Shown piece after piece: positions 1 through 6,095 of a DNA stretch of 37,552 bases. Within the stretch, counting starts at the first letter, position 1. The number at the start of each line of letters is the position of its first letter. The stretch is taken from positions 1-37,552 of the forward strand of contig JAFLRO010000020.1 of assembly GCA_022511425.1 (NCBI GenBank), given 5' to 3'. The notes under the pieces were generated by a model that saw only the letters and a program-made list of their open reading frames with translations, made no database searches and was not told where the DNA came from. The translations under genes and the position numbers were made by a program. Origin of the DNA: Acetatifactor sp. GTDB taxonomy: Bacteria > Bacillota > Clostridia > Lachnospirales > Lachnospiraceae.

Positions 1-162
1 CTGTCCCATTATAAGAAACTTCCCATGGAAGAAATTGTGGATGAGATGCTGGCTATCTTAAGCGACAGGAATCGCATCATGCAGAAAAAAGAATTAGAGC
101 ATGCCAATGCTGCCTGGAATGAATATTTGATGTCTGGATTTGGCGAGGACGAAGAAGATTGA
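1..162 (+). CDS. 3' end of an unidentified gene (C-terminal 53 aa)
   Basis: The reading frame is open from the first base and stops with TGA at 160-162, so this is the tail of a gene that begins outside the window. The visible part is hydrophilic, probably helical, and ends in an acidic tail (GEDEED). I do not recognise it. Only 27 bases separate it from the next gene on the same strand, so the two are probably co-transcribed. No domain can be assigned from this fragment. Confidence 0.6.
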   Translation: MSHYKKLPMEEIVDEMLAILSDRNRIMQKKELEHANAAWNEYLMSGFGEDEED

Positions 163-189
163 CCATCTTTTCGGGAAGATGATTTCACT

Positions 190-786
190 ATGAACCAAAA
201 TGAGATGCAATGGGATAAACTGCTGAAGATAAAGACAACCGGACGTGATGATTCCAATTCAGATCAGTACTGTTATCCGTACGAGCCGACGCCGTATTGT
301 ATTTTAGAAAGGCTTGCAAGCAGCGGTTATATCGGAAAGAGAAATAAACTTCTTGATTATGGAACAGGAAAAGGCCGGGTGTGCTTTTACCTGTCCTATC
401 AGTGTAAGTGCAAGTCTATTGGAATTGAATATGATGAACGCCTTTATGATGGAGCAAAAATGAATCAGGAAACTGCGTCTATCGGCAGGGGAACGGATTT
501 TGTCATGGAGAATGCAGAAAACTACATAGTTCCGGCTGATGTGGATCGATGTTATTTCTTCAACCCATTTTCTGTAGAGCTTCTGCAGACTGTACTGGCA
601 AAGATAATGGATTCTTATTATGAGAATCCGAGGGAGCTTCAATTATTTTTCTATTATCCTTCGGAGGAATATGTGGCATATCTGATGACTCAGGATAATC
701 TGATGTTTATGGACGAGATAGACTGTATAGACTTATTTCCGGGTCATGATCCGCGAGAAAGGATTTTAATATTTGAGGTGGCCTGA
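190..786 (+). CDS. Class I SAM-dependent methyltransferase, substrate unknown
   Basis: A 198-aa protein with a Rossmann-type SAM-binding start: the glycine motif LLDYGTGKGRVCFYL lies around residues 54-68 and an acidic strand end (GIEYDE) follows about 20 residues later, as in motifs I and II of class I methyltransferases. A motif IV-like segment, YFFNPF, follows near residue 122 and may contact the target. No target-recognition domain is present, so the substrate (small molecule, protein or RNA) cannot be named. The start at 190 follows a GGGAAG-like site. It probably shares a transcript with the truncated upstream gene. Fold confidence is good; role is open. Confidence 0.75.
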   Translation: MNQNEMQWDKLLKIKTTGRDDSNSDQYCYPYEPTPYCILERLASSGYIGKRNKLLDYGTGKGRVCFYLSYQCKCKSIGIEYDERLYDGAKMNQETASIGRGTDFVMENAENYIVPADVDRCYFFNPFSVELLQTVLAKIMDSYYENPRELQLFFYYPSEEYVAYLMTQDNLMFMDEIDCIDLFPGHDPRERILIFEVA

Positions 787-929
787 GTGTGATATTTGAT
801 ATCAGAAATTGAGCTCCATCTGCTCCTCCGCTTGTTAAAAGAAAAGACTTGGAATTAGGGAAATAGGGATATACTCATTGTTAAGCTTATGTGATAACAG
901 GAAAAACGCTATATGAAAGGATTTTAACC

Positions 930-1403
930 ATGACCGAATTCGAAAACTTCCAACAAATCATCGCCCGTCTCCGGGCGAAAGACGGCTGCCCCTGGGACCG
1001 GGAGCAGACCCATATGAGCTTAAAGCCCGCCTGCATTGAAGAAGCGGCAGAAGTGATCTGCGGGATCAATATCCTGGACCAGACCGGAAACCCGGACAAT
1101 TTGAAAGAGGAATTGGGCGATCTGCTGCTGCAGGTGGTGATGCATGCCCAGATAGCAGAGGAAGAGGGACTGTTTACCATGGATGACGTCATCAAGGGCG
1201 TATCGGAGAAGATGATCCGCAGGCATCCCCATGTATTCGGAGAAACAGTAGTGGCTGATTCCGGGGAGGTATTAGAAAACTGGGACAAAATCAAGAAGCA
1301 GGAAAAGTCCGGGAAAGAATGGACAGCGGATTACCTGCCCGGTGCCTTTGAAGAGGCAAAGGTACTGATTGATGCTGCAAAGAAGCGTAAGGAAGGCAAA
1401 TAG
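930..1403 (+). CDS. mazG: MazG-family nucleoside triphosphate pyrophosphohydrolase
   Basis: A 157-aa single-domain MazG protein. This family hydrolyses NTPs or dNTPs to monophosphate and pyrophosphate and is thought to clean aberrant nucleotides from the pool. The Mg-binding motifs are visible: EEAAEV (ExxE) near residues 36-41 and EELGDLL (ExxD) near 59-65, after the typical lead CPWDREQTHMSL. An in-frame ATG at 891 also exists, but the start at 930 has a GAAAGG site 9 bases upstream and gives the usual MazG N-terminus (MTEFENFQQIIARLR). Standard MazG has two such domains; this is the one-domain form common in Clostridia. The stop codon lies inside the hairpin at 1401-1426. Confidence 0.9.
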   Translation: MTEFENFQQIIARLRAKDGCPWDREQTHMSLKPACIEEAAEVICGINILDQTGNPDNLKEELGDLLLQVVMHAQIAEEEGLFTMDDVIKGVSEKMIRRHPHVFGETVVADSGEVLENWDKIKKQEKSGKEWTADYLPGAFEEAKVLIDAAKKRKEGK

Positions 1404-1426
1404 TCTCCCCATGCTCGGGGAGACTA
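1401..1426 (+). terminator. Hairpin at the end of mazG
   Basis: A perfect 10-bp inverted repeat (TAGTCTCCCC / GGGGAGACTA) with a 6-base loop starts at the mazG stop codon. There is no clean T-run after it on either strand, so efficient intrinsic termination is uncertain. Its position between converging genes suggests it blocks read-through. Confidence 0.5.
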
Positions 1427-1865
1427 CGGTCTTTCCGCATATTTCCATGTGACATAATGTTACCTTCTTTGCCCTACCGGGAACTATCCCCCATGTCATT
1501 TCTCTGCCCGAGTAATTCCAATAACGAATATCTTGCTCTATAAAGAGCCACTTGATTGTTTTTAATATATGGTCCACGGGTAATCCTACAGTAAAATGTA
1601 TATCAGCATATTCATTTGGATAAACATCGTGACATTCATATACCATCAAAAGTAAATCATACAATCTATTATACATTATAGGGTCAGATAATTTCTTTAG
1701 TACTAAGTCGGAACGCAAGTCTTCATGTTTGGGATAATTTCTTATGGAATGGTCCATAGGAGCATAATTAGTATTTTCAACACAAACTAAAAAATCAAAT
1801 CCGTTGTGAAGATATGCAGGGCGTTGGAGATATACGCGGTTTCCGTCTTCTAATTGCTCCACATA

Positions 1866-1877
1866 ATATATATATAT
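1866..1877. repeat. (AT)6 dinucleotide tract inside a coding region
   Basis: Six AT units lie where two reading frames of the minus-strand gene fail to connect by two bases. Dinucleotide tracts inside genes are known slippage sites. Loss of one unit here restores a continuous frame. Six units is short for a highly mutable tract, so a fixed mutation or a sequencing error is also possible. Confidence 0.6.
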
Positions 1878-1992
1878 CGTGACGCATTTTTACCTTTTCC
1901 TGTTCCGCTTATTTCTTCTGCCAGTTTATTTATAACCCTCATACGAACGTCATTTCTGGTGCCTTCATTTGAGAAAAAATATGTTATTTCGG

Positions 1993-2553
1993 TTACTCCA
2001 TATCCTGCCATATTTTCCGTCCCTTTTTATTTTGTAAGCCGAGTGCTTCAAGCGGGATTTCGTTATAAAAATAATAACATCCAACCTCTTCTATATACTC
2101 GAGAGTATCACTGTATCGACGATCCAAAAACCAATCATTAAATATATATATGAACTCTACATCAAATCCCAATGGCGCGCAGAGTTTCGTATACTCCCAT
2201 TTCTTAAAATCGCAGCTGGGCAGCTTTTCGTCTACAGAGCCGGGTGTGTTTTGAAATTTTTTCTCTATTATGTAAACGGTTTTATTCGTAAAATTTACAA
2301 ACGCTTCATCAGGGCGCCATTCTTTGGAATTATAATCACTGTAATCAATTCCGTTTGGCTCAAGAAAATAGGTGTAAAATTTTTTTTGTGGAACAGAAAG
2401 TCCAATTTTCTCTCCGTCATAATAAACTGTACGTCCCTGCATTTGATATCCGGCAGCGTACAGTGCATCATCGAGAGAAGTCGTCTGTTCGAAATATAGT
2501 CCGTTAGCATTTGTTTGGGCTCCGCCCCCGAAACGGTTTGGTTGTTTTGGCAT
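1993..2553 (-). CDS. PD-(D/E)XK restriction endonuclease, probable type II
   Basis: A 186-aa protein. A PD-(D/E)XK nuclease signature is visible near the middle: PDEAF, a spacer, then YIIEKK (acidic residues of PD and E, then K), flanked by predicted strands. The N-terminus (PNRFGGGAQTN, NGLYFEQTTSL) is hydrophilic and glycine-rich. It sits beside two DNA adenine methyltransferases, so it is most likely the cutting subunit of this restriction-modification locus, presumably with GATC specificity given the DpnA-like partner. It is not similar to DpnII or MboI nucleases as I recall them. The start at 2553 has a strong AGGAGG site that lies within the end of the controller gene, whose stop is four bases upstream, indicating translational coupling. 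Confidence 0.7.
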   Translation of the reverse strand: MPKQPNRFGGGAQTNANGLYFEQTTSLDDALYAAGYQMQGRTVYYDGEKIGLSVPQKKFYTYFLEPNGIDYSDYNSKEWRPDEAFVNFTNKTVYIIEKKFQNTPGSVDEKLPSCDFKKWEYTKLCAPLGFDVEFIYIFNDWFLDRRYSDTLEYIEEVGCYYFYNEIPLEALGLQNKKGRKIWQDME

Positions 2554-2557
2554 AATG

Positions 2558-2791
2558 TTACCTCCTTACAAAGAAATTTGTGATATCCACATTAAGCGTA
2601 TTTGCAATATGATTTAACATAGAGATAGACAAGCTTTTATTGCAGCCCGGGGCTTCCAGTTTTGATAAATAGCTGATACTTATCTGAAGCTATTCTGCTA
2701 ATTGTATTTGTGTAAGGTTTGCCTGTTCTCTAAAATATTTAATATTTGAACCGATAACCTGATATAATTCAGCTTCATTCGAAAATTGCAT
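2558..2791 (-). pseudogene. Xre-type controller (C) protein with in-frame amber stop
   Basis: The minus strand from ATG 2791 to TAA 2558 encodes 77 codons of a helix-turn-helix repressor: IGSNIKYFREQANLTQIQLAE, then a TAG at codon 34 (2690-2692), then LQISISYLSKLE and a C-terminus ending NVDITNFFVRR. This is the shape of the small Xre/HTH_3 controller proteins that sit next to restriction genes and time nuclease expression. The stop falls within the helix-turn-helix. A CAG to TAG change would explain it. Unless the amber codon is suppressed, no working controller is made. The gene ends four bases before the nuclease start. Confidence 0.8.
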
Positions 2792-2813
2792 ATTAAACCT
2801 CTTGAGTTATTTC

Positions 2814-2831
2814 ATAATATTATAATATTAT
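2814..2831. promoter_or_regulatory. 18-bp AT palindrome upstream of the controller gene
   Basis: ATAATATTATAATATTAT is a perfect palindrome and lies 23 bases upstream of the controller start codon. It contains TATAAT-like hexamers on both strands, so it may combine a -10 element with an operator (C-box). Pure A+T content makes chance more likely than for a mixed palindrome. Confidence 0.35.
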
Positions 2832-2882
2832 AGCACACCTATTAAAATTTACATATAGTGAAAGTTTGGCTTCTAATTACCT

Positions 2883-2948
2883 GTTCGTATAACGCGAAGG
2901 TTTTGTTCATATAACACAGAGGTTTTGTTTATATAACACAAAGGTTTC
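2883..2948 (+). repeat. Three tandem 22-bp direct repeats in the restriction-modification control region
   Basis: Three copies in perfect register begin at 2883, 2905 and 2927. The shared core is GTT-ATATAAC-C-A-AGGTTT, with substitutions at only a few positions. The third copy ends two bases before the -35 box of the methyltransferase promoter. The 22-bp period, about two helical turns, suggests repeated binding on one face of the DNA, probably by the controller or by one of the methyltransferases. Confidence 0.75.
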
Positions 2949-2950
2949 CA

Positions 2951-2979
2951 TTGAAAAAACAAGCTCTCTCTCTTATAAT
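2951..2979 (+). promoter_or_regulatory. Sigma-A promoter of the methyltransferase operon
   Basis: TTGAAA at 2951-2956 and TATAAT at 2974-2979 are separated by exactly 17 bases, a near-consensus housekeeping promoter. It lies immediately downstream of the three 22-bp repeats and about 34 bases before the first methyltransferase start. Confidence 0.8.
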
Positions 2980-3012
2980 GGAAATGGATTATTACAGAAA
3001 GAGGGTATTAAA

Positions 3013-3858
3013 ATGCCGAATAATAATATAGCGCCTTTTGTAAAATGGGCAGGTGGCAAACGGCAGTTGCTCGATAGAATTGCAGAAAGGATGCCGGAGT
3101 TTTACGGCAATTATTTTGAGCCATTTATCGGAGGGGGAGCTGTTTTGTTTGGATTACAACCTCAAAGTGCTGTGATAAACGATATAAACCCTTCGCTCAC
3201 TAACACCTATAAGATTATTAGAGAAAGCCCTGATAGCTTCATAAGAGAAATTAAAAAAATAGATTGTGAAATGTGGGAAGATGGGAAAAAGTATTATTAT
3301 GCCCTTAGAGAGTATTATAATAAAAAACTTATGAATGAAGAGTTTGATATTGAATTAGCTGCTTTGTTTGTTTTTATTAATAAGCATTGTTTTAACGGAT
3401 TATATAGGGTAAATGGGAGAGGTTTGTTTAATGTTCCCTATAACAACAGCAGACAAGAATCTATCGACGAATCATCAATTATGGATGTCTCAGAGTATCT
3501 TAAGAAAATAAAGATATTAACAGGAGATTTTGAAGTGGCGTGTAATGAGGCAAAAGCCGGAGATTTTGTTTTTTTTGACAGTCCGTATGCGCCGTTAAAT
3601 CCGACTTCGTTTGAATCATATACTAAAGAGGGATTTGATGTGGAAAGTCATAAAAGACTTGCGGCTTTATTTGATGAGCTGACAGCGCGGGGCTGTTATT
3701 GTATGCTTACAAATCATAACACTGAATTTATAAATGAACTGTATGGAAATAAAGATTATAAAATAGACGTTGTGAGTGTGAAACGTTTTATTAATTCTGA
3801 TGCATCAAAAAGAACAGGGGAAGAAGTTATAATCCGTAACTACCAGAGGAGGTATTGA
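3013..3858 (+). CDS. Dam/DpnM-type DNA adenine methyltransferase (D12 class)
   Basis: A 281-aa N6-adenine methyltransferase of the Dam/DpnM class, which usually methylates A in GATC on double-stranded DNA and protects the host from its own nuclease. Visible landmarks are FVKWAGGKRQLL near residues 8-19, the SAM motif YFEPFIGGGAVLF near 36-48, VINDINPSL, FNGLYRVNGRGLFNVPY, and the catalytic motif FFDSPYAPL near 193-201. The catalytic tetrapeptide reads DSPY rather than the common DPPY. A GAGGG site precedes the start. It is the first gene of a two-methyltransferase operon; the next gene begins one base after its stop codon. Confidence 0.9.
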   Translation: MPNNNIAPFVKWAGGKRQLLDRIAERMPEFYGNYFEPFIGGGAVLFGLQPQSAVINDINPSLTNTYKIIRESPDSFIREIKKIDCEMWEDGKKYYYALREYYNKKLMNEEFDIELAALFVFINKHCFNGLYRVNGRGLFNVPYNNSRQESIDESSIMDVSEYLKKIKILTGDFEVACNEAKAGDFVFFDSPYAPLNPTSFESYTKEGFDVESHKRLAALFDELTARGCYCMLTNHNTEFINELYGNKDYKIDVVSVKRFINSDASKRTGEEVIIRNYQRRY

Positions 3859-3859
3859 G

Positions 3860-4669
3860 TTGGAGGACATTCTGAGCAAACAACAAAAATATTTCTATGA
3901 AAGTGCGTCGGTGCGGCTTGTCCGGGATGATACATTTAAATTACTTCCCAAAATAAAAGCAGAGAGTGTGGATATGGTATTTGCGGATCCGCCTTATTTT
4001 TTGAGTAATGATGGTGTGACTTGTAAAGGCGGGAGGATGGTATCTGTTAATAAAGGTAACTGGGATAAGATAGGTGATAGTGCCACAGATATCACACAGA
4101 AACACAAGTTTAACCGTAAATGGATAAAACAGTGCAAAAGAGTTTTAAAGCCTAATGGCAGTATTTGGATTTCCGGGACATTGCATAATATTTATTCTAT
4201 CGGTATGGCGTTAGAACAAGAAGGGTTTAAAATTATTAATAATATAACTTGGCAAAAAACAAATCCGCCACCGAATCTTTCCTGTCGCTGTTTTACACAT
4301 TCAACAGAAACCATTATATGGGCACAAAAAGCGGATAAAAAATCACATCATTTTTTTAATTATGAGTTGATGAAAGAGCTGAACGGCGGTAAGCAGATGA
4401 AAGATGTATGGACGGGTAGCTTAACAACACCGTCTGAGAAAAAAGCCGGAAAGCATCCTACCCAAAAACCGGAATACCTGTTGGAAAGAATTATATTGGC
4501 ATCAACTGAACCCGGTGCCGTAGTATTAGACCCATTTTGTGGCTCGGGGACTACAGGTGTGGTAGCAGTAAGGTATGGAAGAAAATTTATAGGTATCGAT
4601 AATGAAGAGGACTATTTAAAAATTACAAGGGATAGATTGGAGATGGAAAATATCAAAACGAGAATATAG
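3860..4669 (+). CDS. dpnA: DpnA-like DNA adenine methyltransferase (second DpnII-type enzyme)
   Basis: A 269-aa beta-type methyltransferase that closely resembles DpnA (M2.DpnII) of Streptococcus. DpnA can methylate single-stranded DNA, which protects incoming DNA during transformation or conjugation. The catalytic motif FADPPYFLSNDG comes early (near residues 41-52). WISGTLHNIYSIGMALEQEGF and ITWQKTNP follow, then KHPTQKPEYLLERII, and the SAM-binding motif DPFCGSGTTGVVA comes late (near 222-234), the permuted order of this class. It starts with TTG at 3860, inside a GAGGAGGTATTGAG context that overlaps the end of the previous gene, so translation is coupled. No damage is visible. The symbol rests on remembered sequence resemblance. 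Confidence 0.88.
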   Translation: MEDILSKQQKYFYESASVRLVRDDTFKLLPKIKAESVDMVFADPPYFLSNDGVTCKGGRMVSVNKGNWDKIGDSATDITQKHKFNRKWIKQCKRVLKPNGSIWISGTLHNIYSIGMALEQEGFKIINNITWQKTNPPPNLSCRCFTHSTETIIWAQKADKKSHHFFNYELMKELNGGKQMKDVWTGSLTTPSEKKAGKHPTQKPEYLLERIILASTEPGAVVLDPFCGSGTTGVVAVRYGRKFIGIDNEEDYLKITRDRLEMENIKTRI

Positions 4670-4678
4670 AATCCTCTC

Positions 4679-5143
4679 CTAAAAGAGCCTGCTCTGCCAT
4701 TTCCCGTCCTCTATCACATACTGGAATTCCGTCAGATCATCCTGCTCCATCACCTGCAGCAGCTCATCCAGATCGTTGACTGCAGGAACACTGGTCAGCG
4801 CATCCCGTCGGATCCACTTCATCTTTCCCTCTTCTGAGGAGACCAGTTCTCCCTCAAACTGATTGGTGCGAAACAGAAAGACCAAATATCGCCCCTTAAC
4901 CTGTCCGTTATCTGTAATCGGAAACTGCTTGACACCGCAGAGTTGCGGATGCTTGATGGTCAGTCCGGTTTCTTCCTTCATCTCCCGGATGACAGCCTCT
5001 ACAATGGACTCACCCGGCTCCACATGGCCGCCGGGAAGCGTGAACCCCTTCCAGTCCTTCTTTACTCTATTTTGCAAAAGAATCATGTCTTCATCATAAA
5101 TCAGGCATAGTGTTGTCAGTTCCACGGTTTCTGTCCGGTTCAT
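4679..5143 (-). CDS. Nudix hydrolase (MutT-like)
   Basis: A 154-aa Nudix protein. The Nudix box is complete: GHVEPGESIVEAVIREMKEE at about residues 39-58, then TGL, with the Gx5Ex7REUxEExGU pattern that binds Mg and hydrolyses a nucleoside diphosphate linked to another group. MutT relatives remove 8-oxo-dGTP, but many Nudix enzymes have other substrates and nothing here decides it. The start at 5143 has a GGGAGG site. It converges on the second methyltransferase gene with only nine bases between them, and marks the return from the AT-rich island to the higher-GC chromosome. Confidence 0.85.
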   Translation of the reverse strand: MNRTETVELTTLCLIYDEDMILLQNRVKKDWKGFTLPGGHVEPGESIVEAVIREMKEETGLTIKHPQLCGVKQFPITDNGQVKGRYLVFLFRTNQFEGELVSSEEGKMKWIRRDALTSVPAVNDLDELLQVMEQDDLTEFQYVIEDGKWQSRLF

Positions 5144-5331
5144 GGCGTACCTCCCTTATAATTCTCAGTTGAGTATATCATAAATTACCTTTTTAGGAAA
5201 GCAATCTGGTTGCTGTCCACTCACTGGGCATCACTCGTATAGATATGTGTGAACAGTAACATCTATTCTAGTGTTGTTTTCCATAATGTGATATACTTAA
5301 GCCAACCAAAAAATTGCAGAGAGGATAAGCC

Positions 5332-6090
5332 ATGTCCGCCAAGCGTCAGTCACATATTGCACATACCGAACCGGCTCCATATGAAACTGGTTATCAACTT
5401 CCCGCCAATCCATCCCGCCTGCCCCGTTCCTTTTTTACCCGGAACGGCATCACTCTGGCTAAAGACCTTCTGGGGAAGATCTTGGTGCATGAGACGTACC
5501 TTGGTACTGTTCGGGGTATCATCACCGAGGTGGAGAGCTACATGGGCGAGACGGACAAGGGTTCCCACACCTACGGCGGGAAGCGCACGGAGCGCACGGA
5601 ACCCATGTACCATATAGGCGGTACATCCTATGTATATTTGATCTACGGCATGTACAGCTGTATGAACATCGCCGCCATGACAGAGGGCATACCCCAGGCG
5701 GTGCTGCTTCGGAGCGTTGTTCCGGCGGATGTAGAATCAGAGAAGCGGATGATTCTGCTGCGTCTGGAACAGCTGAACCGCAAGCAGGCGAAGAAGAACC
5801 TTCCGCTTTATACACCGCAGAACTGCCCGGCTTCTGTAAAAAAGCATTTAGCAGACGGACCCGGTAAGCTCTGTATTGCCATGGGAATCACTCGGGCGGA
5901 TAATGACATGGATATGGTGAAAAGCGATAGCTTCTATGTGACGGAAGGTGTGGACATTTCGCCAGAGAAAATTATGGCGGGCAAGCGAATCGGTATTGAT
6001 TATGCAGAGGAAGCCGCTGATTATCTATGGCGGTTCTATGTGCCGGTATCAGAAGTAGTCTGGAATGGCAATATACAATTTGGAGAATAA
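5332..6090 (+). CDS. mpg: 3-methyladenine DNA glycosylase (AAG/MPG family)
   Basis: A 252-aa AAG-type glycosylase, which flips out alkylated purines, hypoxanthine or ethenoadenine and cuts the N-glycosidic bond to start base-excision repair. Family landmarks are FFTRNGITLAKDLLGKILVH, the catalytic region GIITEVESYMGETDKGSH (E in TEVE), the intercalating-loop region MYHIGGTSYVYLIYGMY, and DGPGKLCIAMGI. A stretch of about 34 residues before the core is longer than usual. The start has an AGAGAGGA site. AddB begins five bases after the stop, so this enzyme belongs to a repair operon. Confidence 0.93.
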   Translation: MSAKRQSHIAHTEPAPYETGYQLPANPSRLPRSFFTRNGITLAKDLLGKILVHETYLGTVRGIITEVESYMGETDKGSHTYGGKRTERTEPMYHIGGTSYVYLIYGMYSCMNIAAMTEGIPQAVLLRSVVPADVESEKRMILLRLEQLNRKQAKKNLPLYTPQNCPASVKKHLADGPGKLCIAMGITRADNDMDMVKSDSFYVTEGVDISPEKIMAGKRIGIDYAEEAADYLWRFYVPVSEVVWNGNIQFGE

Positions 6091-6095
6091 GTATC

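Larger units (their letters stand above)
1272..2011 (-). pseudogene. Second nuclease-side gene of the restriction island, frameshifted at an (AT)6 tract
   Basis: Read on the minus strand, an ATG at 2011 preceded by AAAAAGGGA opens a frame overlapping the end of the nuclease gene. It encodes 53 aa (start MAGYGVTEITYFFSNEGTRN) and stops at 1850-1852. A second frame begins with GTG at 1862-1860 and runs 196 aa (VEQLEDGNRVYLQ, later IKWLFIEQDIRYWNYSGR). The two join in frame if the (AT)6 tract at 1866-1877 loses one unit or gains two, giving a protein of about 244 aa. I infer one gene broken, or switched off, at this repeat. The family is unrecognised; operon position suggests a restriction subunit. 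The last roughly 40 codons run antisense through the mazG hairpin and 3' end, so the native C-terminus is probably lost. Confidence 0.6.

Noticed and set aside
1272-1862. Stand-alone gene starting at GTG 1862
   Set aside because: No ribosome binding site precedes the GTG, and an upstream frame with a good start joins it after a two-base change, so a broken longer gene is more likely. Its last part is antisense to mazG.
2883-2948. Short CRISPR array
   Set aside because: The three copies are directly adjacent with no spacers and no cas genes are nearby; promoter position fits an operator array.
6027-6095. Longer AddB N-terminus starting at 6027
   Set aside because: That extension overlaps the end of mpg and lacks the family N-terminus; the ATG at 6096 gives the Walker A motif at the normal position with a GGAG site.
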